This document shows positions 51,802-60,505 of a stretch of DNA of 64,000 nucleotides, piece after piece. The stretch covers positions 1 through 64,000 of the forward strand of contig NZ_QLMA01000011.1 in the NCBI RefSeq assembly GCF_003259435.1, given 5' to 3'. Made by a program: the position numbers and the translations under genes. Under the pieces are notes generated by a model. It ran no database searches. It saw only the letters and a list, made by a program, of their open reading frames with translations, and was not told the origin of the DNA. How positions within the stretch are numbered: position 1 is the first letter of the stretch; every line of letters begins with the position of its first letter. The DNA is from Chitinophaga dinghuensis. Lineage in GTDB: Bacteria; Bacteroidota; Bacteroidia; Chitinophagales; Chitinophagaceae.

Positions 51802-52944
51802 ATGCCTTACTCCCTAACCTACTTGTACAGGTGTTTATGCTGGAATATCCCCCGTATCACCGACTACCAGCGGTTTCCTTCTGCTCCGGTTAATAACGGC
51901 CCCAATACAACTCCGCTGGAATATGGTCCGGCCTATCCGCTGCCCGCTCAATGGCAATGGAAACACCGGGGCCTCCCTGTTGCCGGTTCTCCCACCAATT
52001 TTCTCACCGACACAGGAACTACCGCCTTCCTGATCTTACAACATGGTAAAATCATTGAGGAACAGTACTTCAATGGGTATAATGCCGACGCTGTTAATAC
52101 TTCCTTTTCTGTTGCCAAATCCATCACTTCCGCATTGGTGGGTATTGCCATCCGGGAAGGAGCCATTGGCAGCGTACAGGATAGTATGGCGGCCTACCTG
52201 CCTGAATTTGACCGCCAGGGATACCGCGATATCACTATAGAACATTTACTGCAAATGAGATCCGGACTTGCATATAGGGAAGGCGTCACTCCCTGGTCGG
52301 ACGACGGACTCGTTTATTATGGCCTGGATCTCCGTAAACAAGCCCTCAAAGCCAGGTTGGAATATACGCCGGGAACCGCTTATCACTATTGCAATTACAA
52401 CCTGCTGCTCCTGGGAATGATACTGGAAAGAACCACCGGAATGCCAGTGGCACAATACCTCAGCGAACGCGTCTGGCAGCCGATGGGCGCAGAAATGCCA
52501 GCCAGCTGGAGTACCGACAGTCGCCCATCCCACTTCGCAAAAATGGAAAGTGGTATTAATACTACCGCCCGCTCCTTTGCACAATTCGGACAATTATACC
52601 TGCAGCAGGGGTACATGAACGGCCAACAGATTATTCCGGCCGATTGGATACAGGCTTCCGTAAAAGCGCCGGCAGAAAAGGCAGATACTGCCCGGTTTAT
52701 GAGCCGGATGGTGCCGCCTCTTTGTAAGTGGAGTGCGGCCCCACATGGCTACTATGGCTATCTCTGGTGGGGATATCAGATCGATCCGCACAATTTTGAT
52801 TACTTTGCGATGGGCGTCAAAGGTCAGTTTATTTATGTTTGTCCCCGTAAACAGGCTGTTATTGTGCGTTTCGGAAAGCAATGGGGAAAGATAGACTGGT
52901 GGCCCGAACTCTTCAAACAAATTGCAGATACACTGGAAAATTAA
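51802..52944 (+). CDS. Serine hydrolase of the beta-lactamase / class C type
   Basis: A 380-residue protein from the ATG at 51802; the frame is open upstream to 51493 but that part overlaps the DinB gene in antisense. The class C active site is visible: Ser-Val-Ala-Lys (SxxK) in SFSVAKSITSALVGIA, Tyr-Cys-Asn (YxN) in YHYCNYNLLLLG, and HGYYGYLWWGY near the C-terminus. The family (EstB, AmpC-like, 6-aminohexanoate hydrolases) hydrolyses esters or amides; antibiotic resistance is not implied. There is no clear signal peptide. The GNAT gene starts 5 bp after the stop codon. Confidence 0.88.
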   Translation: MPYSLTYLYRCLCWNIPRITDYQRFPSAPVNNGPNTTPLEYGPAYPLPAQWQWKHRGLPVAGSPTNFLTDTGTTAFLILQHGKIIEEQYFNGYNADAVNTSFSVAKSITSALVGIAIREGAIGSVQDSMAAYLPEFDRQGYRDITIEHLLQMRSGLAYREGVTPWSDDGLVYYGLDLRKQALKARLEYTPGTAYHYCNYNLLLLGMILERTTGMPVAQYLSERVWQPMGAEMPASWSTDSRPSHFAKMESGINTTARSFAQFGQLYLQQGYMNGQQIIPADWIQASVKAPAEKADTARFMSRMVPPLCKWSAAPHGYYGYLWWGYQIDPHNFDYFAMGVKGQFIYVCPRKQAVIVRFGKQWGKIDWWPELFKQIADTLEN

Positions 52945-52949
52945 AGTAT

Positions 52950-53432
52950 ATGGAAAATATCACGGTAAGGGTTGCACGAAAAGAAGATTGTCCACGTTTA
53001 CTGGAACTCATCCGGGAACTGGCGGAATATGAAAATGCGCCGCAGGAAGTAACAGTTACCCTGGACCATTTTGAAGAACAAGGTTTCGGCGCTAACCCAG
53101 TGTGGAAGGCATTTGTAGCTGTTACAGAAGTGGATGGTAAGGAATTCATTGCCGGTTTCGCGCTCTACTATATCCGTTATTCCACCTGGAAAGGCAGCCG
53201 CTTATACCTGGAAGATCTCATTGTTACAGAACAATGGAGAGGAAAGAAAATTGGGGAGATGCTGTTTAATCAACTCTTCCAGGAAGCCAAAGAGAAACAG
53301 TTTAGTGGCATCACTTTCCAGGTGCTGGAATGGAATGAACCTGCTATTAATTTCTATAAAAAATTCCAGGCGAAATTCGATCCGGAGTGGATTAATGTCA
53401 GCATTGAAATGCAGCAATCATCCCGCTCATAA
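52950..53432 (+). CDS. GNAT family N-acetyltransferase (diamine acetyltransferase-like)
   Basis: A 160-residue acetyltransferase from the ATG at 52950. The acetyl-CoA loop is EQWRGKKIGEMLFNQL (about 83-98), preceded by the strand SRLYLEDLIV. The LEDLIV-x6-RGxGxG arrangement and EWN-x-PAINFYKKFQA near the end are close to spermidine/spermine N-acetyltransferase-like and Ard1-like members. The natural substrate is not known. It starts 5 bp after the serine hydrolase stop codon and is very likely co-transcribed. Earlier in-frame starts overlap the upstream gene and lack similarity. Confidence 0.87.
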   Translation: MENITVRVARKEDCPRLLELIRELAEYENAPQEVTVTLDHFEEQGFGANPVWKAFVAVTEVDGKEFIAGFALYYIRYSTWKGSRLYLEDLIVTEQWRGKKIGEMLFNQLFQEAKEKQFSGITFQVLEWNEPAINFYKKFQAKFDPEWINVSIEMQQSSRS

Positions 53433-53488
53433 CAATCCACGCTTTTCGTATATGTTTCATCGTTAATATTGGGAATATCCATTTTGTT

Positions 53489-54337
53489 ATGAACATACTC
53501 AATGATTTCAGAAACCTGAATGACGAACCTACTGACAAGATTTGTAATACTTTCAATCTGGCTTTCAGCGACTACGTTGTTCCGTTTCACCTAACCAATG
53601 CCGTACTGGAAGAGAAAATGAAACTGGAAAACCTCCAGCGTCATTATTCCATAGGCGCCTTTAATGGCAATGAACTGGCAGGATTTATCCTGCAAGGACC
53701 AGACGACAATCACCATCCCAAAGTGCTCTATAATGGCGGCACCGGCGTTATTCCCGGGTTCCGCGGACAACAGCTCGTCAGAAAAATGTACGATGCCTTT
53801 ATTCCCAGCTACCAGGAAAAGGGAATTCGCACTTTAAAGCTGGAAGTGATTGTGGCCAATACAACTGCCGTTAAAACCTACGAAAAGACCGGTTTTGAAA
53901 AAAAACGTTTTTTCCAATGTTTTAAGGGAGACATCACCCTGAACAGGCCGCTGAATGCCATCGAAATCGTCCAGCAGCCGGAGCCCAACTGGGCATTATA
54001 TTCCTTGTTTATGGATATGGAGCCCTCCTGGAGTAATCTTCCGGGGAGCATTCAGCGGGAAGTGACGACAGTTACCTGGGAAGCACATATCAATGGCGAA
54101 GTTGCAGGATTTATCAGCGTCAATACGCCCACAAAACGTATTCGCAATTTGGCAGTAGCCCGTAAATACCGACGCCAGGGCGTTGCCAGCGCTTTACTGC
54201 AACATGTGGCTACTACCCTTGAGGGCACATTCACTATCATCAATATTGAAGAAAATGTAGAAGGAATGGCCGCTTTCCTGGAAAAAGCAGGTATGACCAA
54301 TTACCTGAACCAATATGAAATGACCCTTTCTATTTAA
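53489..54337 (+). CDS. Two-domain GNAT N-acetyltransferase
   Basis: A 282-residue protein with two GNAT folds in tandem. The N-terminal domain has GTGVIPGFRGQQLVRKMYD (near 86-104) and NTTAVKTYEKTGFEKKRFF (near 128). The C-terminal domain has RNLAVARKYRRQGVASALLQ (near 214-233). Both acetyl-CoA loops keep R/Q-x-x-G-x-G/A-type patterns, although the first (RGQQLV) departs from consensus, so the second may be the active one. Substrate unknown. It follows the first GNAT gene by 56 bp, and two terminator hairpins follow it. Confidence 0.83.
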   Translation: MNILNDFRNLNDEPTDKICNTFNLAFSDYVVPFHLTNAVLEEKMKLENLQRHYSIGAFNGNELAGFILQGPDDNHHPKVLYNGGTGVIPGFRGQQLVRKMYDAFIPSYQEKGIRTLKLEVIVANTTAVKTYEKTGFEKKRFFQCFKGDITLNRPLNAIEIVQQPEPNWALYSLFMDMEPSWSNLPGSIQREVTTVTWEAHINGEVAGFISVNTPTKRIRNLAVARKYRRQGVASALLQHVATTLEGTFTIINIEENVEGMAAFLEKAGMTNYLNQYEMTLSI

Positions 54338-54345
54338 GCACAAAA

Positions 54346-54370
54346 AAGGCGACATCAAAAATGTCGCCTT
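54346..54370 (+). terminator. First hairpin after the two-domain GNAT gene
   Basis: AAGGCGACAT (54346-54355) and ATGTCGCCTT (54361-54370) with loop CAAAA; A-rich on the left. Directly after the stop codon. Confidence 0.75.
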
Positions 54371-54384
54371 CAATGATATCCTAA

Positions 54385-54416
54385 AAATCGAACCTTCAGA
54401 GGTTCGATTTTTTTTG
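54385..54416. terminator. Bidirectional terminator between GNAT and fabD
   Basis: An 11-bp stem AAATCGAACCT (54385-54395) with AGGTTCGATTT (54400-54410), loop TCAG, flanked by A's on the left and T's on the right. It serves the convergent fabD gene as well. Confidence 0.88.
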
Positions 54417-54418
54417 TC

Positions 54419-55315
54419 TTATTTATTCTCGATTCCGTTTACAACGGCTTCTTTGTGAATTTTCAGTACCAGTCCCTGTAACACTTTACCAGGGCCTACT
54501 TCAGTAAATTCAGTTGCACCGTCTGCCACCATTGCCTGTACAGATTGTGTCCATCTAACAGCGCCAGTGAGCTGATCGATCAGGTTTTGTTTGATTTCAG
54601 CAGGTTCAGTAACAGCTTTCGCCACTACGTTCTGGTATACAGGACAGTTAGGTGTGTTGAAAGTAGCAGTTTCGATTGCAGCTTTCAGTTCTTCTTTAGC
54701 AGGAGCCATCAGCGGAGAGTGGAAAGCGCCACCTACAGGCAGTACCAGCGCACGTTTTGCACCAGCGGCTTTCATTCTTTCGCAAGCAACTTCAATGCCT
54801 TTTACAGAACCGGAAATTACCAGCTGACCAGGACAGTTAAAGTTCGCAGCTACTACTACTTCGCCGGTTTCAGCGGCAACAGCAGCACAGATTTCTTCCA
54901 CTTTTGCATCTTCCAAACCGAGGATAGCCGCCATTGTAGAAGGTTGCAGCTCACATGCCTTTTGCATGGCATTAGCACGGATGGCTACCAGTTTCAGGGC
55001 CTCTTCGAAAGACAGGGTACCATTTGCTACCAGGGCAGAGAATTCTCCCAGGGAGTGACCCGCTACCATTTCTGGCTGACCATGTTCAGTGCAAAGGAAA
55101 CCAATTACCGCATGCAGGAATACTGCTGGCTGAGTAACTTTGGTTTGCTTCAGATCTTCTTCTGTTCCAGAGAACATTATATCAGAAATGCGGAAACCCA
55201 GGATTTCATTGGCACGCTCGAACAGCTCTTTAGCTTTTGCGTTGGTGTCATACAGGTTTTTGCCCATCCCCGGGAACTGTGAACCTTGTCCGGGAAATAC
55301 GAAAGCATGCTTCAT
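54419..55315 (-). CDS. fabD: Malonyl-CoA:ACP S-malonyltransferase
   Basis: A 298-residue enzyme that loads malonyl groups on ACP for fatty acid synthesis. It has FVFPGQGSQFPGMGKN at the N-terminus, the nucleophile Ser88 in AGHSLGEFSALVA, the conserved Gln in VTQPAVF and the catalytic His in GGAFHSPLM (near 197). Upstream in-frame Met codons (to 55360) lie before the family's start; the ATG at 55315 directly precedes KHAFVFPGQGSQ. It stands apart from other fab genes, with its own -7 box. Confidence 0.95.
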   Translation of the reverse strand: MKHAFVFPGQGSQFPGMGKNLYDTNAKAKELFERANEILGFRISDIMFSGTEEDLKQTKVTQPAVFLHAVIGFLCTEHGQPEMVAGHSLGEFSALVANGTLSFEEALKLVAIRANAMQKACELQPSTMAAILGLEDAKVEEICAAVAAETGEVVVAANFNCPGQLVISGSVKGIEVACERMKAAGAKRALVLPVGGAFHSPLMAPAKEELKAAIETATFNTPNCPVYQNVVAKAVTEPAEIKQNLIDQLTGAVRWTQSVQAMVADGATEFTEVGPGKVLQGLVLKIHKEAVVNGIENK

Positions 55316-55357
55316 TTTGGTTATCGTATTAAGATGAATTTCAAATAAAAAATATTT

Positions 55358-55365
55358 CAAATATA
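55358..55365 (-). promoter_or_regulatory. -7 promoter element for fabD
   Basis: CAAATATA on the plus strand reads TATATTTG on the minus strand (TAnnTTTG), 42 nt before the ATG at 55315. The segment around it is very AT-rich. Confidence 0.45.
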
Positions 55366-55452
55366 CAATCTATTAAATTTTAATGGAAATCTATAGATTG
55401 GATGTCGAATTGGTTTTTTCAGACTGCAAATAAAAGAGAAAAACAGGTAGCA

Positions 55453-55490
55453 TTAAAAAATTAAATGAACGCCGGTAGGGCGTTCATTTA
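55453..55490 (-). terminator. Terminator after folE
   Basis: TAAATGAACGCC (55462-55473) with GGCGTTCATTTA (55479-55490), loop GGTAG; the minus-strand transcript continues with AATTTTTT. Confidence 0.85.
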
Positions 55491-55513
55491 ATAAAAAGTT
55501 AGGAGGGATATTC

Positions 55514-56101
55514 CTATTTGCCTATCAGTTTGAGGAATTCTGCGCGGGTAGCACCTTCCAGGAACTGGCCGCTGAAAGCGGAAGTGGTGGTTACCGAATT
55601 TTGTTTTTGCACACCGCGCATCATCATGCAAAGGTGTTGCGCTTCGATGACAACACCCACGCCTTGTGGCTCCAGGGCTTCCTGGATAGCATCCAGGATT
55701 TGGTGTGTCAGGCGCTCCTGTACCTGTAAACGACGTGCGAACACATCTACTACGCGGGCCAGTTTGCTCAAACCGGTGATATAACCATTAGGAATATAGG
55801 CTACATGCGCTTTACCGAAGAAAGGCAACATATGGTGCTCACACATGGAATACAACTCAATATCTTTCACAATCACCATTTCACTATATGCTTCCGTGAA
55901 CTTAGCGCCATGGAGGATAGCCTTCGCGTCTTGCTGGTAGCCCTGCGTGAGAAACTGCATAGCCTTCGCCATACGCTCAGGAGTTTTCACCAGACCTTCC
56001 CTTTCCGAGTCTTCTCCCAACAATTCCAGGCATTCTTTGTAATTAGCCATTAGTCCTGTGGTTGTCAGCTCGTCATAGCTGTCATTCTTATGATACGCCA
56101 T
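55514..56101 (-). CDS. folE: GTP cyclohydrolase I
   Basis: A 195-residue enzyme converting GTP to dihydroneopterin triphosphate, the precursor of folate and of the QueD substrate. Zinc ligands are Cys87, His90 and Cys158 (SMCEHHMLPFFG and LCMMMRGV). Other marks are GYITGLSKLARVVDVFA (107-123) and QERLTHQI. It is 48 bp downstream of queD on the same strand, an operon that links GTP to 6-carboxytetrahydropterin. Confidence 0.96.
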   Translation of the reverse strand: MAYHKNDSYDELTTTGLMANYKECLELLGEDSEREGLVKTPERMAKAMQFLTQGYQQDAKAILHGAKFTEAYSEMVIVKDIELYSMCEHHMLPFFGKAHVAYIPNGYITGLSKLARVVDVFARRLQVQERLTHQILDAIQEALEPQGVGVVIEAQHLCMMMRGVQKQNSVTTTSAFSGQFLEGATRAEFLKLIGK

Positions 56102-56149
56102 CCTTATATGTTTTAGTTCGAAAATGCTAGGCCTGTTGGCTGGTACTGA

Positions 56150-56563
56150 TTACTTACCACCAAAATATTCCACATATATACGTGGAGTTTCATATAACTT
56201 GATGCAATGGAGCTCTATTTCAGAAGGCAGATGTAACGCTAACTGATCCCAGATAGCGATAGCCAGGTTTTCGGCAGAAGTAAACTTACCTGCCATGAAA
56301 TCCACATCCAGATTCAGATTTCGGTGATCGATCTTTTCAATAATTACATCCCTGATGATTACTCCCAATGTTTTGGCATTGAAAACAAACCCCGTTTCAG
56401 GATCAGGATTGCCTTTTATAGTGACATGCAGTTCGTAATTATGCCCGTGCCAGTTTACATTGGCGCATTTTCCAAAAACTTCCTCGTTCTTTTCTGCACT
56501 CCAGTTCGGGTTAGACAACTTATGCGCTGCATTAAAGTTCTCTACTCGCGTTAAATAAATCAT
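56150..56563 (-). CDS. queD: 6-carboxytetrahydropterin / 6-pyruvoyltetrahydropterin synthase family protein
   Basis: A 137-residue T-fold enzyme. His14 (NAAHKL), His39 and His41 (WHGHNY) form the zinc site; Cys33 in FGKCANVNWHGH is the catalytic Cys. In sequence the FGKC-x5-HGHNY part resembles the eukaryote-like PTPS branch, but the context (folE, with queE and tgt in the window) supports a queuosine role; the product could be either 6-carboxy- or 6-pyruvoyltetrahydropterin. The start at 56563 follows from MIYLTRVENFNAAHK; longer frames run into the promoter. An exact -7 box is 20 nt upstream. Confidence 0.9.
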   Translation of the reverse strand: MIYLTRVENFNAAHKLSNPNWSAEKNEEVFGKCANVNWHGHNYELHVTIKGNPDPETGFVFNAKTLGVIIRDVIIEKIDHRNLNLDVDFMAGKFTSAENLAIAIWDQLALHLPSEIELHCIKLYETPRIYVEYFGGK

Positions 56564-56583
56564 TATTGCAAATAAATTTTGCG

Positions 56584-56591
56584 CAAATTTA
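56584..56591 (-). promoter_or_regulatory. -7 promoter element for the queD-folE operon
   Basis: CAAATTTA on the plus strand is TAAATTTG on the minus strand, 20 nt before the queD ATG. Confidence 0.5.
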
Positions 56592-56679
56592 CCACTATTC
56601 CTTGAGTGTATCCAAATAACCACAATTCTTGTCAATTGTTTTACACTTCAGCCATTCTTTTTTGACGTACATTTATCCC

Positions 56680-57387
56680 ATGAAAATACTGGTCACAGCG
56701 GCTACCACACTGGAAATCCAGCCATTTTTGCATTTCCTGGAGCATAATAGCCAACGCGTTTCAAATCATAAATACCGATTATCTGTCTGTGAGATAGACG
56801 TCCTCATTGCCGGAATAGGTATGATGCATACGGCCTATAGTTTAGGGAGATACCTGTCGCTCCACACACCCCATGTCGCCATCCAGGCGGGTATTGGAGG
56901 CACCTTCCGGAAAGATTGGCCCCTGGGCAGCGTAGTAGCTATCGAAAAAGAATACCTCGCCGACCTCGGCGCTGAAGACAATGATCAGTTTAAAGATTTA
57001 TTTGATATAAACCTCTGGCAGCCAGACCAGACTCCATTTACAGGGATCAGCCTGGTAAACAACTTCTGCGCTTGGCCCTTGCCAGTAGAATTACCCGCCG
57101 CCACAGGAGTGTCTGTAAACCTGGTTAGCGGCAGCGCCCCTACCATTGCGCGACTGGAAGCCAAATACCAACCGGAAGTGGAAAGCATGGAAGGCGCCGC
57201 ATTTCATTATGCCTGCCTGGAACAAAATATTCCATTCCTCCAACTGCGCAGCCTCTCCAACTATGTGGAAATCAGGGATAAAAGCAAATGGCAAATCCCC
57301 CAGGCGGTAAAAAGTCTCAATGAAACATTGACACACACTGTTCAGCAACTGGCGGAACACTATTCTGTTGCAATTAAAAACTTTTGA
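56680..57387 (+). CDS. mqnB: Futalosine hydrolase (menaquinone synthesis)
   Basis: A 235-residue nucleoside phosphorylase-fold enzyme that splits futalosine into hypoxanthine and dehypoxanthine futalosine, the second step of the futalosine pathway. MKILVTAATTLEIQPFL, GIGGTFRKDWPLGSVVAIEKEYLADLG and the purine-nucleosidase motif VESMEGAAFHYACL mark it; the two Glu in VESMEG region correspond to the MTAN-type ribose/catalytic residues. The start at 56680 is chosen by similarity; an upstream extension to 56629 is unlikely. mqnD starts 3 bp downstream, so the two are co-transcribed and probably translationally coupled. Confidence 0.93.
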   Translation: MKILVTAATTLEIQPFLHFLEHNSQRVSNHKYRLSVCEIDVLIAGIGMMHTAYSLGRYLSLHTPHVAIQAGIGGTFRKDWPLGSVVAIEKEYLADLGAEDNDQFKDLFDINLWQPDQTPFTGISLVNNFCAWPLPVELPAATGVSVNLVSGSAPTIARLEAKYQPEVESMEGAAFHYACLEQNIPFLQLRSLSNYVEIRDKSKWQIPQAVKSLNETLTHTVQQLAEHYSVAIKNF

Positions 57388-57390
57388 TAT

Positions 57391-58188
57391 ATGCATTTAA
57401 CGCTTGGCTTTTCTCCATGCCCGAATGATACCTTCATCTTCGATGCCATGGTGAATAATAAGATCGATACGAACGGCTTTACTTTCGACACCAACCTGGA
57501 AGACGTAGAAACCCTCAACAACTGGGCTATTCAAGGCAAACTGGATGTCACCAAACTCTCCTTTGCCGTATTCCTGAAAGTAAGGGATCAATACGAATTA
57601 CTGAACAGCGGCAGCGCACTTGGTCGTGGCTGCGGACCACTGCTCATCGCGAGAGACAATATCTCCCTGGATGATATCAAAAACAAAACCATTGCCATCC
57701 CTGGAGAAAATACGACTGCCAACCTGCTCTTCTCTATCGCCTTCCCGGAAGCGAAGAACAAGAAAATCATGGTCTTCTCCGATATCGAAAACGCCGTACT
57801 CAACGGAGAAGCCGACGCGGGTGTAATCATCCACGAAAACCGCTTTACTTATCAGCTGAAAGGACTGAAAAAACTCATGGATATGGGCGAATACTGGGAA
57901 CAAACTACCGGTAATCCAATACCATTGGGCGGTATTTTCATCAAGAAAGATATCAGTGCCGAAAAACGCGCTGCACTCGATCAACTGATTCATCAAAGTC
58001 TGCAACACGCCTACACCGAATATCCAGCCTTATCTGCCTATGTAAAATCACATGCACAGGAAATGGATGAACAGGTGATGCGCCAACATATTGATCTCTA
58101 TGTGAATAACTTCAGCCTGGATCTTGGTAAAGAAGGACATGCGGCTGTAGATGCACTCATGAGCGCTGCACAGAAAGCAAGAAACTAA
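57391..58188 (+). CDS. mqnD: 1,4-dihydroxy-6-naphthoate synthase (menaquinone synthesis)
   Basis: A 265-residue periplasmic-binding-protein-like enzyme that converts cyclic dehypoxanthine futalosine to 1,4-dihydroxy-6-naphthoate. It opens with LGFSPCPNDTFIFDAM, the family signature, and continues with VTKLSFAVFLKV (near 53) and GCGPLLIARD (near 80), then GVIIHENRFTYQLKGL (near 144) and PLGGIFIKKD. There is no signal peptide, as expected for the cytoplasmic enzyme. With mqnB directly upstream, this shows the organism makes menaquinone by the futalosine route. mqnA, mqnC and mqnE are not in the window. Confidence 0.95.
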   Translation: MHLTLGFSPCPNDTFIFDAMVNNKIDTNGFTFDTNLEDVETLNNWAIQGKLDVTKLSFAVFLKVRDQYELLNSGSALGRGCGPLLIARDNISLDDIKNKTIAIPGENTTANLLFSIAFPEAKNKKIMVFSDIENAVLNGEADAGVIIHENRFTYQLKGLKKLMDMGEYWEQTTGNPIPLGGIFIKKDISAEKRAALDQLIHQSLQHAYTEYPALSAYVKSHAQEMDEQVMRQHIDLYVNNFSLDLGKEGHAAVDALMSAAQKARN

Positions 58189-58195
58189 TACCTGC

Positions 58196-58227
58196 AAAAA
58201 AGGTCCGGTAGTTCCGGACCTTTTTTA
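58196..58227. terminator. Bidirectional terminator after mqnD
   Basis: An 11-bp stem AAAAGGTCCGG (58198-58208) with CCGGACCTTTT (58214-58224), loop TAGTT, flanked by A-run and T-run. It serves mqnD and the convergent photolyase gene. Confidence 0.9.
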
Positions 58228-59538
58228 TTTATTCTTCAGCGCCGCGCTATACACTTCCAACGCTCGCTTCCTCGCAATATCATGCGCAATAATTTGAGGA
58301 GGATAATCAAATGTATCCAGCTCCGGCACCCACTTGCGGATGTAAATAAGTTCTTTATCGAATCGTTCTGTTTGCAGACTAGGATTAAACACCCTGAAAT
58401 AAGGAGCCGCGTCACAGCCGGAACCTGCCGCCCATTGCCAGTTTCCATTATTACTGGCGAGTTCATAGTCCAATAACTTAGCGGCGAAATACGCTTCGCC
58501 CCAACGCCAGTCAATCAGTAAATGTTTGGCCAGGAAACTAGCCGTAATCATACGTACGCGGTTGTGCATAAACCCGGTGGCATTCAACTCCCGCATACCC
58601 GCGTCTACTATAGGATAACCCGTTTTCCCTTCACACCATAAACGAAATTCTTTTTCATTATTCCGCCATGGAATACTGTCGTACTCCCGTTTAAAAGAAT
58701 GGCCTACTACATGTGGAAAATGCCAGAGTATCATCTGGAAAAACTCTCTCCAGATGAGTTCATTGACGAAAGTATCATTCAACTCCAATCCCAATCGCGC
58801 TACTTCCCGGATACTAACCGTTCCGAAACGCAAATGCAAACCAATCCTTGTAGTACCCGTTAAATATGGAAAATCACGTGTCTCCTTATAATCGCTGATA
58901 ATACCCTCATCCAGTTCTGCAGACGGAAATTCGGCATTCTCCAGCTTCTTAAAGCCCAATGATGCCAATGATGGGATGGCTTCACTTTTTGCTTTGAACA
59001 GATGAGAAAGATATTTATCAACGGGGTACGACTTCAAATAAAAAGGCGTCAATTTAGCCCGCCATTTTTTACTGTAAGGCGTAAATACCGTATATGGTTC
59101 ACCGTTATCTTTCAGCACTTCATTCTTCTCAAAAATCACCTGATCCTTGGAGGTGAAAAATCCTATTCCCTGCAGCTCTAATTCCTTAGCCACTGCAGCA
59201 TCGCGCTGACGAGCATAAGGTTCGTAATCGTGATTGGTATATACGGCGCCTACCTGGTATTTTTGCGTCCAATACCGGAAAGCTTCTACAGGCGTACCAT
59301 GAAATGTAACGATAGTGGAACCGAAATTTTTCAGTTGTTTATTCAGTTGTTCCAGGGTGTGATGAATAAACAATACCCTTTTATCTGCCTTATCTTCCAG
59401 ATCATCCAAAATATTGGTATCGAAGATAAATACAGGCAGCACGGGCATTCCCGACCGGAGCGCATGATAGAGCGCAGCTTGATCATTCAGCCGTAAATCA
59501 CGGCGGAGCCAGCAGATATTAACGATAGGAGCAGCCAT
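58225..59538 (-). CDS. Class I deoxyribodipyrimidine photolyase / cryptochrome family protein
   Basis: About 437 residues from the ATG at 59538; a start at 59556 (MKTSSDMAAP...) is also possible. The N-terminal Rossmann antenna domain begins IVNICWLRRDLRLNDQAALYHAL. The FAD-binding domain has TGYPIVDAGMRELNATGFMHNRVRM, DWRWGEAYFAAKLLDYELASNNGNWQWAAGSG and RVFNPSLQTERFD, the class I photolyase pattern, including the Trp-rich electron path. It repairs cyclobutane pyrimidine dimers with blue light; a signalling role cannot be excluded. It follows the class IV aminotransferase gene with a 1-bp gap (or short overlap) and shares its transcript. Confidence 0.92.
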   Translation of the reverse strand: MAAPIVNICWLRRDLRLNDQAALYHALRSGMPVLPVFIFDTNILDDLEDKADKRVLFIHHTLEQLNKQLKNFGSTIVTFHGTPVEAFRYWTQKYQVGAVYTNHDYEPYARQRDAAVAKELELQGIGFFTSKDQVIFEKNEVLKDNGEPYTVFTPYSKKWRAKLTPFYLKSYPVDKYLSHLFKAKSEAIPSLASLGFKKLENAEFPSAELDEGIISDYKETRDFPYLTGTTRIGLHLRFGTVSIREVARLGLELNDTFVNELIWREFFQMILWHFPHVVGHSFKREYDSIPWRNNEKEFRLWCEGKTGYPIVDAGMRELNATGFMHNRVRMITASFLAKHLLIDWRWGEAYFAAKLLDYELASNNGNWQWAAGSGCDAAPYFRVFNPSLQTERFDKELIYIRKWVPELDTFDYPPQIIAHDIARKRALEVYSAALKNK

Positions 59539-59539
59539 A

Positions 59540-60397
59540 TCAGAGGATGTTTTCATGTAGTAACTCATGCAGCACAACGGCGGTTGCATTCCCATAACTA
59601 CTATCGCGGAAAGTACCTACCCATCGTATACCATAAATGGCATTGGTGAGAAATATTTCATCCGCGTTTTCCAGATCCTCTATTTCAAGGGAACTCTCTT
59701 TCACTTTGAATGGCAATTCTGCTTGTAATAAATACTTGCGAATAACGCCACACACAGGGCCTTCCGTTAAAGGCGGCGTAAAGATTTCTTTGCCTTTAAC
59801 AATAAACACATTCGCTATTGTACTGTCTGCAATACGGCCATATGGATTCTGAAGAATCGCTTCATTCAGCTGATGCTGACGGGCATACATGGCTGCCATT
59901 ACATAAGGCAAACAGTTATTGGATTTGATGGAAGAGAGTTTATCGCAGCTCTTTTTGACATCCGGAAATATATCCGTTATCAGCCCACTTTCATTCAGTT
60001 CCAAAACAGATTTAGCGAGCGGCCAGGATTGTATTACAAAATTGGGAAGATTATTAATAGGATCATACAAGCCGCCATCAGAGCGAAATACAGAGAATCT
60101 GATTCGCGTAAGATCCGTCATTTTATTCTTCTCGCATAAATCTGTGATAGACTTAATAAAGGCAGATTTGGTAAAGGCAGCGGGGATATCAAAATGAAGC
60201 AGGTGTAGGGTGGCCATCAATCTTTCATAATGCAGATCGGCCAGTAACACTTTCCCCTGGTAGACTTTCAGCGTTTCAAAGCATCCGTCTCCATAGCGGA
60301 AAGATCGATTATCAGCTGTAAAAACAGGCTCTCCGGCTGGAATAAATTTGCCGTTATAACTAAGGTATCCAACTTGCACTTCAAACACTTTTAGCAA
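59540..60397 (-). CDS. Class IV aminotransferase (branched-chain aminotransferase / ADC lyase type)
   Basis: A 285-residue PLP enzyme of fold type IV. RSFRYGDGCFETLKVYQG (about 31-48) and the Lys158 in SSIKSNN (Schiff base) are family marks; AILQNPYGRIADSTIANVFIV (about 180-200) matches the phosphate-binding region, with Asp191 where Glu is usual. Size and the FRYGDG-x-FET type start fit 4-amino-4-deoxychorismate lyase (PabC) at least as well as IlvE. The start is uncertain: TTG at 60397, GTG at 60388 or GTG at 60379; no ATG is available. The photolyase gene follows directly. Confidence 0.83.
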   Translation of the reverse strand: MLKVFEVQVGYLSYNGKFIPAGEPVFTADNRSFRYGDGCFETLKVYQGKVLLADLHYERLMATLHLLHFDIPAAFTKSAFIKSITDLCEKNKMTDLTRIRFSVFRSDGGLYDPINNLPNFVIQSWPLAKSVLELNESGLITDIFPDVKKSCDKLSSIKSNNCLPYVMAAMYARQHQLNEAILQNPYGRIADSTIANVFIVKGKEIFTPPLTEGPVCGVIRKYLLQAELPFKVKESSLEIEDLENADEIFLTNAIYGIRWVGTFRDSSYGNATAVVLHELLHENIL

Positions 60398-60437
60398 GTT
60401 GTAAGTTACCCCCTTTTTTCCGATTTAAATAAGCCAG

Positions 60438-60494
60438 GATGCAGCTTTTTTGTTAATATCCAATGTCTTCCATTAGCTACAAAAAAGCTGCATC
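60438..60494. repeat. 16-bp inverted repeat with 25-nt spacer
   Basis: GATGCAGCTTTTTTGT (60438-60453) is exactly complementary to ACAAAAAAGCTGCATC (60479-60494). It lies between the aminotransferase start and the DUF5723 stop codon, and could be an atypical terminator for the DUF5723 gene with its U-run inside the stem, or an operator. Confidence 0.6.
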
Positions 60495-60505
60495 TCTGTA
60501 TAAAA

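Noticed and set aside
51802..52944. Serine hydrolase as an antibiotic-resistance beta-lactamase
   Set aside because: The SxxK and YxN motifs are shared by many esterases and there is no clear signal peptide, so resistance is not supported.
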